From Toxorhynchites rutilus septentrionalis (lineage: Eukaryota > Arthropoda > Insecta > Diptera > Culicidae): 64,000 nucleotides of DNA. The translations under genes and the position numbers were made by a program. A model generated the notes under the pieces. It had not been told where the DNA came from. It was given only the letters and a program-made list of their open reading frames with translations, and did no database searches. This document shows positions 10,901-23,128 of this stretch, one piece after another; the stretch's first letter is position 1; every line of letters begins with the position of its first letter. Location: the NCBI RefSeq assembly GCF_029784135.1, contig NC_073746.1, positions 182,281,788-182,345,787 of the forward strand, read 5' to 3'.

Positions 10901-11939
10901 GTCTTTGGGCAGTTCTATCGTATGGTCGCTTCCTGTGTACTCTCTGTTAACAATGCTTCTTAGCTCGCAGTGTAGAGTTGCCCCAAAATGATATTCAATG
11001 ATTCGAATATCATTCGTAATCATTGTAAAACGGCACAAACTTGTCAAGCATAAGTTTATTAATCTCTTTTTCGCTTGAATACGAAAGAGGCGGAACACAC
11101 ACACCCAGTCTGTTGTATATTTATCTTCATGTAAAATATGTTAAAAATTATGTACATATAGCTTTTCGTTTATTTATTGTATACGTGTATCAATTAGTAG
11201 ACGGTTCTGAAGCAGCATTAGCCTAGGCTTAAGTCGGGACAACATGTTTTTATGAATGTACCCAATATCAAGAAAATGAATGACACTTTACAATAAGTCC
11301 AACTATGGTTACGCTGATATCTCACTGAGCAGAACGACGTAGTTTTGGAACATTTTGAAGCTACGACTGTAGTCACATCTGGCAGATAACGATAAATTAT
11401 ACATCTTCACAGGAAATTTGTTATCACGTTATTAAACCCTTTAATTGCCACCACTCGAAGACACATTTCAATAAAATGTTTAAACATAAAAAAATCGTTT
11501 ATTTTATGAAAAAATAAATCATATGCAATTTGATAGTAGATTTTTCTTGTCGCTCGCTTTTTCCTCACCGCCATCAAAACGGATCGCAGGATCGATCCTT
11601 ATCATATTTTTTATTTGGTCTTTGGTCATATTTTTTATTTGGTCTTGGTTTTTATTTTGGACTCGGCAAACTTCGTCCCACCCAAAATGGATTTTTTGTT
11701 ATCAATACTGTCAAACATTCACGTATTCTTAGTAAGCTAACGTTCATGGATCCAATTGATTGATCTTCTAATTAGCCCTTTACAATTTCCTTTTGCTATA
11801 AATTTTCTAGTAACTCATTATAATGTAGAATTATTTTCAGACAACTCTCGTTCACCATTTTTCTATTACTTGCAAATAACATGTTTCTCCGTTACATGGA
11901 ATACATGTTCAATACAGAAAATATAATGAAATGAAGAGT
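10901..11939. other. Intergenic AT-rich stretch
   Basis: This is presumably the 3' UTR and downstream DNA of the gene ending at 10900. A short imperfect tandem duplication around CATATTTTTTATTTGGTCTT occurs at about 11605-11650. No other feature is supported. Confidence 0.5.
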
Positions 11940-14486
11940 TCTCACTGAAACTTGGCTTCGTGCGGACATTTCAGATTGTGAACTATCGTCAGAATATCAG
12001 TTATTTCGCTGCGACCGTAATCGAGTTACCAGCCAATTTTCCAGAGAAGGTGGTGTACTTATCGCGGTAAAATCCAACTACTCGTGTGCTGTAGTACCGT
12101 TTGAGGACTGTGGCCATCTTGAGCAAGTAGCTGTGCGCATTAGTCTGCTGTACAGAACACTATACATCGCTGCTATCTATTTGCGCCCCCTCTCCAGTCT
12201 AGTCTATCTTTATAAAAAGATCGATCTTGTCGAATCGATTCTCCAAATGGCGTAGGGATCGATATTTGCCGAATTGATCTTTGAAAAATCAAAATATTTT
12301 TTCCAATTTATCTACTTATTCTATAGGAGTGTCGTGTTTTCTTTGGACATGGAATATAAATTTCATATTTCTATTAAAACATCAAAAGCATTTTGTTTTG
12401 TTCCTCAGCATGAAGACCACAAAAAAATTAAAGTCCGGTCCGGAAAAATAGTCCGGTCAACTTCTCTGACTATGTATCTCTTCCATCTGAATTGAATTTC
12501 AGGTTGTGTAACTTTGACTTGTTGAACAATATACTGTCCTCTATTGATTGGCTTCAACTTCTGGACGGAGGCTCGGTTGAAATTATAGCTGAACGTTTCT
12601 ACGACAAATTGTATGAAATACTTTACTACATAGTAAAGCCAATTCCGACGCAACCTTGGTGGACCTCTGATTTACGCAACTTTCGGAACGTACTGCGAAA
12701 GGCACGCAAACGCTATTTGAGCACAAGATCAACAGAAGATAAAAATTAAAATCTCAGATTAACGGAAACGAATTACAACGCATTATTGAGGTCCAGGTAC
12801 GGAGAATATATACAACGAACTTCAAGCAAAACTTAAGCGAAACCCACCGGCATTTCGGAAGTACGTGAAATCGCATCGCTCAGGCAATCGCATCCCGGAT
12901 ACAATGGAGTTCGATGGAATCGCTGCCAGCTCTTCTGGCGATGTCGCTAATGTGTTTGCGAACTAAACTTCACCGTCCCTGCACGCTGCAAGTTTCGATT
13001 ACATCCAGGAGCACAACCTGAATATGCCAACGTTGAATTCCTCTCCGGATGAAGTCTTGAAAGCCTTGCGTGATCTAGATGCATCAAAAGGGCCTGGAGT
13101 CGATGGCATTTCTCCATCTCTGCTGAAACACTGTGCTCACTCGCTCGATTTTCCCGTCTCTCGCATATTCAACCGTTCGTTGAAGGAAAGAATTTTTCCC
13201 ACCGTTTTGAAAAAGGCTTCAATAGTACCAATTCACAAAACGGGTAATCAGAATCACGTGAAGAACTACCGTGGATTATCGCCTCTCTGCTGTATCAGTA
13301 AAGTCTTCGAAAGGTTAGTGCACAACGTTTTGCACAATGTGGTGCATCCACTCATATCGGAGTTACAGCATGGTTCCGTCCAGCATCGATCCACAACAAC
13401 GAATCTGATTTGCTACACAAATACATTGTTTCGTGAAGTCGAAGCCCGTCGGAAGGTCGACTCCATCTACGTCGATTTTTTCAAAAGCATTCGAAACCGT
13501 GCCGCATATGTATGCATGTAAAAAAAAAATCAGCGCTATGGGATTTCCAAGTTGGTTGGATCTTTTTCTACTTGACCGGTCGCCAATCCTTCGTGTCGAT
13601 CAGCTCAGCACACTCAGCAGTCTTCTCAATTACTTCAAGAGTTCCGCAAGGAAGCGTGCTCGGGTCAATGCTATTTGTTCTGTTCGTCAACGATTTGTTC
13701 TGTTCGTCAACGATTTGTTCATCATATAAACAAATGTTCGCTGATGACTTGAAAATGTATCGAGTAGTCAGGACAATGCTCAACTGCCTCATATTCGAAA
13801 AAGTCATTGACGAAATGTTATTGTGGTGCAACGTAAACGGCATGAGAATGAACGTGGAAAAATGCTGCGGTGATTTCTTTCACTCGTAGGATCGCCGCCG
13901 TAAAACATTAGTACCACATTGGGTCTGTGCCACTGGAGCGTGTTACACAATGTGCGATCTTGGAGTTACTATTGACTCCAAGTTGAGATTGAACGAACAC
14001 GTTGCGCTTATCACGGCTAAAGCTTCTACGGTACTTGGATTCATACGACGCTCTACCTGGCAGTTTATCGACATCTACGCCCAAAAATCTTTGTTTTGCG
14101 TTTTAGTCCGAAGCATCCTGGAAAACGCTGCACCTGTGTGGGCACCTTACCACACATCGCTGATCATCAGAATCGAACGTATTCAGAAGTGTTTTCTCCG
14201 ATTTGCCTTGTGGAATCTCCCTTGGAACGACCCTTCTAACCTGCCTGATTATTCCGCACGCTGCATGTTGATCGGTATGGAAACACTACGTGCGAGGCGC
14301 ACTCTTATTCTGCAACTGATGATCTTCGACCTGCTGCGCAACAACATTGATTGTCCCCAACTCTTAGAAAACGTCCCTATTCGCGTCCCTTCACGGCAGT
14401 TAAAATTCACACAGCTCATCTTTGTACCTGTACACCGGACCGGTTACGGCTTCAACAATCCACTCATGCCTACGAGCATTCAATGA
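11940..14486 (+). pseudogene. LINE pseudogene with APE endonuclease and RT (Jockey/CR1-like group)
   Basis: The 5' part (11940-12250) encodes a remnant of the AP-endonuclease domain (ETWLRADISDCELSS, then REGGVLIAVKSNYS). About 230 bp of unrelated AT-rich DNA follows. Reverse-transcriptase motifs resume from 12490: ASKGPGVDGISPSLLK (13081-), NYRGLSPLCCISKVFERLV, VPQGSVLGS and FADDLKMY at about 13739. The C-terminal LINE domain (VTIDSKLRLNEHV, SILENAAPVWAPY, HRTGYGFNNP) ends at 14486. Multiple frameshifts and stops occur, plus a tandem duplication at about 13675-13720 around TGTTCGTCAACGATTTG. There is no RNase H domain. It is dead. Confidence 0.8.
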
Positions 14487-15058
14487 AATCAGTGCATATT
14501 TAATTTTATGACTAGTAAACCTGCTTTTAAAAATAGTATATAGAATATTAGATAGAGTAGTCTGTGCGAGTTTTATCGAAGACGAAACAACAATAAATTA
14601 TCATAAGGTATTTCATCAAACTTACTTTGAGGTTTTGAAGTTTATTTCAATAAATGTGTACAAATAATAGATTGAGCAACTGCGAACTAAATTTTAATGA
14701 GTATAGAAATGATAATTGACTTGATAAATCGTTGATTAAATGAATATTCTACAAAACGGATGTGTGATAACTCAATTTGTTTATTTCAGCTTTGAAGTTT
14801 TGGTTGTAACTCAAACCATATCCATGAAACTATTTATTGTAACGGTATGTAACCGGAAAACCTCGATTTGTGAACTGATCGTTTGGAAAATCTAGCTTAA
14901 TCTATTGTATAGTATAAGCCCAAAATAATAGAAATACAATGTCACAATCATTCAAACTCTCGAGCGCATATGAACTAACGTCTACAAGTGACAATATGTA
15001 TTCAGATCGCTTGAAGTTCTCCAGAATTTGAAGTACAAGTCGCGTTGTTGTTGAATTC
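14487..15058. other. LINE 3' flank and unassigned DNA
   Basis: AT-rich sequence follows the LINE, possibly including its 3' UTR. No gene, repeat terminus or RNA signal is supported. Confidence 0.4.
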
Positions 15059-15070
15059 ATTCTATATGCT

Positions 15071-15121
15071 AGAGACGAACCAGCCTACGGCTGAAAGTCT
15101 CTTAAATAAAGACAAAAAAAA
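15071..15121 (+). mobile_element. 51-bp micro-retroposon (hairpin unit), A-tailed
   Basis: The insert begins AGAGACGAACC, contains AGTCTCT and ends in A-rich sequence. It is flanked by perfect 12-bp duplications ATTCTATATGCT (15059-15070 and 15122-15133). The AGAGAC...GTCTCT arms can pair. The same start and hairpin recur at 25124, 33122 (minus), 36691 and inside the longer units at 19308 and 36760. Confidence 0.8.
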
Positions 15122-15603
15122 ATTCTATATGCTTGTGGATTTTCTGCTTGGGAAAGCTAAAAAAGCGAGCGAATGACACTGAGAGCCTTACCTCCTTTGG
15201 CGATATTTTCTCCCAATAAATAAAATTTATGGAAATAATATCTCTTGAAAAACCACCTACGCTATCACACTGAAATGTCTTCACATATTTCATAATATCT
15301 TCGAAATGTCTTCACAAAGGCAAAAGTCTTCACAGTAAGACAAATGTTCTCGAAATGAAGACATGTCTCCAAACCTGGCATCTCTGTTCGGAGTACGAAT
15401 TCCGTCAACGCCATCAATAATGCACCCAGAAAAGCCATTTCGAAAACATGCTACCAAATCCTTAGTAATGCAAACTTTGGTAGAATGTACATATTTTCTG
15501 TACATATTACTTACCGTATGTAGAATAAGTTTCAGAAGCAATTAACATCGCCAACTATCGGTACATTTTACTAAATGTTGTACGTAACTCTGACGATTGT
15601 CAT

Positions 15604-16200
15604 TCTGGCAACCGCGAAAAAAATCACAGGAGGGTTGTGTTCAAGACACGACCGCATAGTTGAAGTAGGATTCCGTTAGGATATCTGTTGATTTTGGATA
15701 AGTTTGAAGAATTACATCGTTAAACTTTTTAATAATGATTTGGTATCCCAGAAAAGGGCCGTTTTGTTTGGTTGTTGGGTATTGTTTGTTCACTTCACCA
15801 GTGTTCACAACCGAGTAATGATAACAAAAGGATGGTAAACAGTCGTTGGATGGTGCGTATCAGATGAAAGACCCCGAAGTGGAATGAGATATGATGGAAA
15901 CCGCCCTCTGCGATCCTAGACGAGATGCCTCCTGTGTTATGTATGGATGAAATAAAGAGAAAAAAATCTCACCAATGTGATATAATATAATTAACAATAC
16001 TGAAAACAATTATCAATTTTCCTCATCAGTAAAAACATGTTACTTTAATATAGAGAAAACATATTTTAAATGGAAAAGGTAATTTTCATTTATAATTTTT
16101 ATTTTCTGAGTGTTTATTGAACCCAATGCGCATTTTAATTGGACTAACAACGCCTAATACTATATGTAGAGCATAAGGAGAATCACTATTTCTTAATTTT
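15604..16200 (-). repeat. Histone-3'-end-like repeat, inverted partner of 32850-33480
   Basis: About 600 bp is closely similar to the reverse complement of 32850-33480. Its orientation is set by a decayed histone stem-loop (minus strand GGCCCT-TTTC at about 15745-15760) preceded by a CAACAATC/CAACCAAAC-type stretch like histone 3' leaders. No histone coding sequence is recognisable in it. It lacks the 61-bp unit found in the partner and so serves as the empty site. Confidence 0.65.
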
Positions 16201-16319
16201 TCCAATTTTCCTTGCCGTATAAACTTTCCTTGAGTGAAAATGAACACAACAAAATAGACAGCTCAAATCAAACGACGGCTTATACGGGGTTATACTGGAT
16301 GTTTTGACATTTCTTTACC

Positions 16320-16575
16320 ATTGTTATCGCGTAATATGCACGAATAATTCGTATTGCAAAAATTTGCTAATCATTGGTAATATTTACCAAAAAATCGTCT
16401 TATATACCAATGTTGCCCTTAGAAAAATCCTCGGTCGAAAACTACTAAATACATTTGGTAATGCAAAATTAGTAGAATGTACAAATTTTTTGTACATATT
16501 GTCAACAAACCCGCATCCCTACCAGATATTAGTATATTTTACTCGATAACATTAGTAAGCTTGGATATTGTCATA
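16320..16575. repeat. Diverged repeat shared with 15370-15610
   Basis: The two segments share landmarks such as GGTAATGCAAA, GTAGAATGTACA and TGTACATATT in the same order. They look like old copies of one short interspersed repeat. No termini or target duplication could be defined. Confidence 0.4.
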
Positions 16576-17055
16576 TCTGAAAACTAGTGAGAAAAGCGCG
16601 TATTAACCATTTTCATTGTTCCCATAAGGTAATACGGAGGTATAATAAGGATATAATTCTGATACGTGCATTTTCGGCGAGAAAATGTAGCCGATATTGG
16701 GCTTCCGAATCATGGTTCTGCTTGACATATGTGTTTATTAGTACGGTCGAAAATGACTATAGATTGGTAGTATTTACCAAAAAATTCGTTATATTTACTA
16801 ATTATTTCTCTCAGTGTGGTAATGGTAATGCTGGAGCTGGATTCTGGTTTACCATAAAACCATCACCAATTTTGTTTCAGTCTCTTGTTGTTGCGAAACA
16901 AGCTCATCGAAAATCGTAGTAGGCAGCACTGTGAAAAAAAAGTTTAACGGGATTGGTTCATATCCCTTTGGAAAAAAATAGGATAAAAAAGGACAAATTT
17001 GTTCGTAACAATTTGTTTTCGCTAAATTCATAGTAATAAAGGTTAGTATTTAAAA

Positions 17056-18480
17056 ATGAGCTCAAGAGCTGAAGCAGGCCAATCAGCTTTACAACAAAAA
17101 CAACTCGGTGAAGAAGATAATCAGAACAGACCTCGTGAATCAGTGTTAGAAAACAATGGCTATTTGCTGCAAGAAACGGTCGGAACAGGGGCCTTCTCCA
17201 ATGTGAAGGTTTAATTTTTTTCCGCTTATCGAATAAATGATTGAAATGTAATATATTCCATCTTGTAGAGAGCATACTCCAAAACTGCGAACCAGACGGT
17301 GGCAATAAAAATTATATCGAAACAAAAAGCCACAAAAGATGTTCTCAATAAGTTTCTACCAAGAGAAATCGATCTTGTGCGAGGACTGAGACATACGAAT
17401 TTGATACGCTTTTTTGAGTGTATCGAAACCACAATGAGGTAACTACGATGTATGGAAAAGAATTTAAAAAGAAACTGTTGAAGTGAAGGGTTCCTTATCT
17501 TGATCACAATTGTGCTCACTGTTGCATTGAGGAATTCAAACCCTTCCGGGATGTTAACGTACATTTGGCTACTTTCCCCTACTCTGTCAGTTAACGGATC
17601 ATACCGCCAACACTTGCTATCTCCACATTTTACTTGAGTTACCCGTTTTTATTTCAGATTTTATATTGTGATGGAGTATGCTGAAAACGGTTCTCTACTG
17701 CAGCTTATCCGAAAGGAAAAGTCACTTTCAGAGGAACGAGCCAAATCATATTTCAAACAACTCATCGATGCCGTAGAGTATATCCATAGCGTGGGAGTTG
17801 TTCACCGAGATATAAAATGCGAGAATATAGTGTTTGATCAACGTTTCACTCTAAAATTAATCGATTTCGGATTTGCGAGAGGAAATATGAAACCGCTAGT
17901 TTCTGGCGAAAAAATGAAACCAATTCTGTCGAAAACATTTTGCGGAAGTCATGCATATGCCAGTCCTGAAATTTTAAAATCAATCCCTTATCAACCTCAG
18001 CTCTCGGATATATGGGCGGTTGGAGTTGTGCTCTATACGATGGTTTTCGGCCGACTGCCCTTCGCGAACGAAAACAATGTTTCGTTGCTTATTAAGGTAT
18101 ATAACATTTTGCTTTTATATAAATCTTCTAATTACTTCTAATACTCCGATTAGCAAGTATCAGCCGGTCCAAAATTTCCCAAAGATCGCGGTGCCAGCGA
18201 TAACTGCAAGGATTTAATTCTGAAAATTCTACGTCCAGTGAATTTAAGAATCTCTGTTGAAGAAATGCGTAATCATGCTTGGTTGAATGAGCCACATTCC
18301 AACTGTGATGATTCTGAATTCGAGAAAAAAATGAAACTGGATCCCACCCTGGAGGAAAATCCCGACGAGCACATAAGAAAACTTATCCACTGCAAATTTT
18401 GCAAAGAGAATAAGGATCTTCAGTGTACAACGGTTCAAAAATTGTACAATAGGAAGAAGGCTGGTCCTAAAAAATTTTAA
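17056..18480 (+). CDS. Testis-specific serine/threonine kinase (TSSK-like), four exons
   Basis: The exons are 17056-17208, 17269-17438, 17658-18096 and 18154-18480. All junctions are GT...AG and in phase, giving 362 residues with introns of 60, 219 and 57 bp. The kinase core is complete: glycine loop GTGAFSNV (about 43-50), VAIK Lys65, alpha-C Glu84, HRDIKCEN with Asp159, DFG Asp177, and SPE about 210-212. TFCGSHAYASPEIL and QPQLSDIWAVGVVLYTMVFGRLPF are typical of the TSSK branch, whose members act in sperm development. Expression here is inferred from family only. An N-terminal 35-residue polar leader and a C-terminal CKFCKENKDLQC tail lie outside the domain. No stop or frameshift is seen, so it is likely functional. 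The first ATG was chosen because no in-frame ATG precedes it. Confidence 0.88.
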
Positions 18481-18655
18481 TAGTTTTATATTCGACGTAT
18501 TTGAAAATTGTTTGTTACTTTTATGAAATATGAAAATTATTTCGATTTCACCCAAACATACATTTCGACTACAAATATAAATATAACGTTTTAACATAAT
18601 TAATAATTTTCAATGGTCCCAATATTCGCGCGCAAACTATAGAATATAGATTATT

Positions 18656-19276
18656 GTGCGATTCACATAGAACGTTACGGAAAAGAACGTCCACGTTCCG
18701 TCAACGTCTTCGTCAATTCACACATGCAGTCAATGCTCGCATCAGCACCGTCACGTCAAATGTCAAATGAATGATTTATTTAATGTTATTCATGGTATCG
18801 CCACCTACAACAATTTTAAATTGCAATCCCCTCTTTCGAATCAGCATGCCTAGAATCAGTCCTAAATGTAGAAAAATTCTATGAAAATCATTGAACTATA
18901 TTATTTAAATGCCTAAAACCTGTAGTCCCGACCCTTTTTTAACAATAATAATATATATACTGTTTTTCTGAGCTAGTCGTGAATTGATTTTGATTAAGAA
19001 ATTTGAAACTGGGAAATATGTTGGCATGAAAAATGCAGCCAAAATCAAAACAAAAGCCGAGACACAAAGTCCAAACAAAAACCCAACGAGCCGTCCGTCT
19101 CCGTCAATTATTCTTTTCTACAAATCCTGCCGGTCGTTTTCGTTGAACATATGCTGACGGGCCGTTACGTTGCCGGTATATGTGAATGTTTTCATAGGAA
19201 TTGCATGGTAGAATAACTGACGTAACGGAACGTGACGGTACGTGAACGTGACGTGGATGTTGTATGTGAATCGCAC
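18656..19276. mobile_element. MITE with GTGCGATTCACATA termini
   Basis: The left end GTGCGATTCACATAGAAC and the reverse-complemented right end GTGCGATTCACATACAAC form inverted repeats around 621 bp. The interior carries repeated ACGTAACGG/CACGTTCCGTCA-type words near both ends. No coding capacity is seen and no clear target duplication could be read, so the superfamily is unassigned. It lies 175 bp after the kinase stop codon. Confidence 0.6.
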
Positions 19277-19307
19277 TTAAAGCAGTTCAAAATTGATTTG
19301 AAGAACA

Positions 19308-19515
19308 TTCTTTGTGTGGACACCGACTGGACAACATCGTTGCTGGACGAGCTGGACGGCGAGGGATCGAGTGCCTTTCTCAAGGCAAGAGGGCGGAGGT
19401 GGTAGCGCTGGAGTAGAGTAATAGAGTAGAGTAGAGTTTTCAAAGGGCCTTTCTCAAGGCTAGAGACGAATGAACTGCAAAAGTTTAAAGTCTCTATAAC
19501 TCAAGACCTTCCTTC
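19308..19515 (+). mobile_element. 208-bp retroposon ending in the AGAGACGAA hairpin unit
   Basis: It is flanked by perfect 12-bp duplications ATTTGAAGAACA (19296-19307 and 19516-19527). The insert begins TTCTTTGTGT, contains two small hairpins (TGCCTTTCTCAAGGCA and GGGCCTTTCTCAAGGCT), then AGAGACGAATGAACTGC...AGTCTCT and a CCTTCC-type tail. A second copy is at 36760-36965. It looks like a SINE or a LINE 3' end. No tRNA-like Pol III boxes were seen. Confidence 0.75.
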
Positions 19516-19739
19516 ATTTGAAGAACAATGTACATGATAAAACCGATGGTTGTTATATCAAATAACGATAAATGCTAATAGACGTTTAGAAACAATTTTT
19601 TAATTTTTTATTCAGATTTAAAAGATGGATATTTTTGCCAAATTATATGCGATCAAACCCGAACTCATATTTTATTTTTCATTATACAATCCCGCAGTCT
19701 AATTTCTACAGAGTGCAGATGCACTGGATGTTAGAGCAA

Positions 19740-20164
19740 AGATTGCTTTTGCAAATCGACCAATCAGAACGCGTGGTTTCCATTGCTTGGGATTTTTATA
19801 TATTGTTGGATAGTTAGTTTCATTTAATATATTATTTTATTCATTGTAATGAATCGTTATGGAGTGCCATGATCGATTGATGGGAAATCAGAACAGGGTA
19901 TTTCCGTTTGGATAGGGGTTGAGATTTTTCAATGGATCGTATAATATATACTATATACTAGATACTATACTATACTATATACTATATATACTATATACTA
20001 TTTTCTCCAATTTTATAAATTATTATGGTTATGGAGTGCCCAAATCGATTGACGAAAAAATCTCATAAATCCATCATGAAATGAATTTGGACATTTTTCA
20101 CAATTCGATCGATTTTAGCTTTCCAATTTGTCTGCAATACGTTCCCGAAAGACAGTCCTACGTC
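19740..20164 (-). repeat. Repeat ending in GACGTAGGACT motif, inverted partner of 29850-30130
   Basis: Shared, inverted landmarks include TTTCCGTTTGGATAGGG and ATTGATTTCGG-type words, and both copies end at a GACGTAGG...GTCTTTCGGGAA boundary. A CCAATCAGA box is present in both, as in many histone promoters, but no histone coding sequence is visible. An AT microsatellite (about 19939-20002) has grown inside this copy. Confidence 0.5.
19939..20002. repeat. AT-rich microsatellite (TATACTA-type)
   Basis: Imperfect tandem TATACTATA units run for about 64 bp. The partner repeat at about 30040 lacks them. Confidence 0.7.
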
Positions 20165-20250
20165 AAAAATCCAACCAGCTATTTCTTCAAACTGGGGAAC
20201 AAATAGTAGTCCGAGGGAGCCAAGTCTGGAGAATAGATTGGACTTTTCCA
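20165..20250 (-). pseudogene. Mariner transposase fragment (third catalytic motif)
   Basis: The minus strand encodes SPDLAPSDYYLFPSLKK followed by a stop. This is the hallmark DD34D third-aspartate block of mariner transposases. Only about 30 residues remain. It is fused to the LINE remnant to its right. Confidence 0.6.
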
Positions 20251-20338
20251 TTAAGATCGAGCTAGCGAGCTGTATAAAGATCGGAGACAGCGTAGATCAC
20301 GGAATTCGCTTTAAAACAGTCGGAAGCTGAGTACATTA

Positions 20339-21682
20339 AAGGGTGTGTCACATCAAATTGCATCACGGAAAAAACGCTGTAGAAATCCGCCCAGTAGACC
20401 GATCCTTTTGAAAATTTTAGACAGTAAAATAAAAAAACTATTAAACAACTTTTGGCATTTTCTTTTTATTCATACTTCGAGCCCAAGCCCGTATGCTCGC
20501 ACCTTCCTCTTTACCCCGTCCATAAGGTTCTGTACAACGTCAGGTTGTAGTTTTTTTTGAACAGAAATCCATTTTCTCTTGAAGTCCGCCTCCGATTTGA
20601 CAACTTTTGGGTTCTTCCGGAGGGCCTGCTTCATAATCGCCCAATATTTCTCTATTGGGCGAAGCTCCGGCGCGTTGGGCGGGTTCATTTCCTTTGGCAC
20701 GAAGGTGACCCCGTTCGCTTCGTACCATTCCAACACGTCCTTTTAATAGTGGCATGAAGCGAGATCCGGCCAGAAGATGGTCGGGCCCTCGTGCTGCTTC
20801 AATAGTGGTAGTAAGCGCTTCTGTAGGCACTCCTTAAGGTAAACCTGCCCGTTTACCGTGCCGGTCATCACGAAGGGGCGCTCCGCTTTCGGCAAGAGCA
20901 GATCGCTTGCCACACCATGTACTTTTTGGCAAACTTGGATAGTTTCTGCTTGCGAATCTCCTCCGGAACGCTGAATTTGTCCTCTGCGGAGAAGAACAAC
21001 AGGCCCGGCAGCTGACGAAAGTCCGCTTTGACGTAGCTTTCGTCGTCCATTACCAGGCAATGCGGCTTCGTCAGCATTTCGGTGTACAGCTTCCGGGCTC
21101 GCGTCTTCCCCACCATGTTTTGCCTTTCGTCGCGGTTAGGAGCCTTCTGAACCTTGTATGTACGCAGGCCCTCCCGCTGCTTGGTCCGCTGGACGAATGA
21201 ACTTGACAAATTCAGCTTATTGGCGACATCCCGGACCCGGAATGAACTTGACAAATTCAGCTTATTGGCGACATCCCGGACCGAACTTCTCGGATCACGT
21301 CTAAACTGCTTAACTACGCGCTTGTGATCTTTTTCACTGACGGAGCATCCATTTTTGCCGTTCTTTACCTTCCGGTCGATGGTTAGGTTCTCGAAGTATC
21401 GTTTTAGTACTTTGCTGACCGTGGATTGGACGATTCCCAGCATTTTACCGATGTCCCGATGTGACAACTCCGGATTCTCGAAATGAGTGCGTAGGATTAA
21501 TTCACGACGCTCTTTTTCGTTCGACGACATTTTTCCAAATTTACGAAAAATTGACAGTGAAGCATGCTCAACGTGATCTATACACTCTTATCTGATTATA
21601 AGCGAAAGCTGAAGATATAATTCCTAAAAATTAAATTTCTACAGCGTTTTTTCCGTGATGCAATTTGATGTGACACACCCTT
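20339..21682 (-). mobile_element. DD37E Tc1/mariner element, copy 1
   Basis: The inverted repeats begin AAGGGTGTGTCACATCAAAT at both ends and the flanks are TA (20337-20338 and 21683-21684). Length is 1344 bp. It sits inside the LINE pseudogene at 20250-22500. A second copy in the opposite orientation is at 27766-29352. Confidence 0.92.
20470..21530 (-). pseudogene. DD37E transposase, inactivated (copy 1)
   Basis: The ATG at 21530 starts MSSNEKERRELILRTHFENP. Two helix-turn-helix segments lie in the first 120 residues. Catalytic motifs are MDDESYVK, FWPDLASCHY and RPIEKYW, and 37 residues separate the second Asp from the Glu, defining DD37E as known in mosquitoes. Three lesions are present. 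A 1-base loss at about 20882 (GCGCCCCTTC) shifts the frame. A stop replaces Ser after CHY at about 20744. A 45-bp in-frame tandem duplication at about 21196-21285 doubles DVANKLNLSSSF. The frameshift is shared with copy 2. Confidence 0.9.
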
Positions 21683-22500
21683 TATCAAGTGTCACTCCAA
21701 GAACACGGATGTGGTTCATTCGCAACTGGGCTTGACCAGGGATGGAGTAGCGAAACACAGTTGGTCGTAGCTACCTATGGAACGAAATAGAACTGCATTC
21801 CGAAATGCTGAGCGACATCATATTTCTCGAGCACTATTCTTCAACCAGATTCAGATTCTGAGGGCTAAGTTAATCTAGAGCGTTCCTGATTATCATGTAG
21901 ATTTTCACATCATCCGCGTAGAATGAGCGCCATCCAGGTGGAAGTAGCAAGGACACTTCGTTGATGAACTGTGAGAACCTCAATGGGCGTAGGTGGTTCT
22001 TTAAGGCACTCCCAAAGAATTGGAGAAAGTCGCAGACTGCGCAGGTTCAATTTCGACACATTCGCTGATTTCTGTTAGATACGAGTTTACCCATATCGTA
22101 AATCTGGAGGAAATCCTGAGTTTGTTCAGCCTTGCTAACAGGATTTGGTGATTAACACGGTCGAAGGCAGCCTTGAGGTCTGTATATACTGCCTTCACCT
22201 GAGTGCCTTGCTCCATACTACGCAGATTGAAAGAAACTAAGTTGACCAAATTGGTTGCGGCTGATCTTTTTGGAAGAAACCAGCAACTTTCGAACAGGCG
22301 CAAAGTGATGTGATTCCTCAGTAGTTTCCTATGTTCCGTTTGTCTCCTTTCTTGAGCACTGGGAACATCACTGACAGCTGAATTGAACCATGCTATAGAA
22401 AGGTGTCGATAAAGTGTAGGTAAGACTTGAGCCACTTTTTGTAGTACACAAGAATGGACTCCTTCGGCACGGGACCCGAAAAATACACTAATTTACGGAT

Positions 22501-23128
22501 CGCAGCAGGGCTTGGAAATATTGAGCTTGTTATGTAATATTGAAAATATATTTTATCAGTGTAACGCGTTTATTTTGCTTGTCGATGCTGCCGTCATTCA
22601 TTCGACGGCAAACAAATTTGCAACTGTGTTTATTCTTATTCATTCTGTGCTATCTGAACTCTCAGTAAAGTTCGAGTCATGAGAATAGATTGACATTTAT
22701 TCATTGCCATTGAATAGTCAGGAATGTTGTGACTGTTCATTTTCATAATCCCGATATGTGTGTGATTTTCTCATTGAGTGCCTTGCTTATTCAGTTATTT
22801 TTGAAGTTGCTCCGAAAGGGCGACGCAAATCGGTGGCGTGAGCGGAAATGCCAACAAAAGAGCAAGATCTGCACGCACACACACAGCTAAGGATTGCATA
22901 GGCTTTGACGGCGAGGAAGCATTCTGCAGAATCGTCAGCCGAAGTTGGATGTTGGCAATTTCATTCGCCAATCCTCTAGATGTTGTTGGCAATTTCATTC
23001 GCACAGCTTGATCCGTTTGCAAAAGGAAGCTCGAAATATTCCCATTGCGGTCGTGTCTTGGACACTACCAAATGGTGGAATTTGAGTCAAAAATTAAATG
23101 TTCGAAATTCGAGTCAAGACGGTATTTT
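22501..23128. other. Unassigned stretch before the histone-derived cluster
   Basis: It contains short CA repeats (about 22876-22887) and a small direct repeat around GTTGGCAATTTCATTCGC (about 22950 and 22986). No recognisable coding sequence was found. Confidence 0.4.

Larger units (their letters stand above)
20250..22500 (-). pseudogene. LINE RT pseudogene split by a DD37E transposon
   Basis: On the minus strand, 22500-21684 encodes reverse-transcriptase remains (RSAATNLVNLVSFNLRSME, then AVYTDLKAAFDRVNHQILLA and a decayed YADDVKIY region at about 21925). The reading resumes left of the inserted transposon at about 20336-20250 with EFRDLRCLRSLYSSLARS, a standard C-terminal LINE motif. Several stops and frameshifts are present. 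The lineage resembles the Jockey/CR1-like group and has no visible RNase H. Confidence 0.7.

Noticed and set aside
12246..12490. Separate gene between the endonuclease and RT parts of the LINE
   Set aside because: The AT-rich insert has only a 73-codon frame without motifs and lies inside a dead LINE.
22795..23022. Histone or other small protein in the stretch before the H3 cluster
   Set aside because: No frame matched any histone beyond chance. Direct duplication of GTTGGCAATTTCATTCGC explains the apparent pattern.
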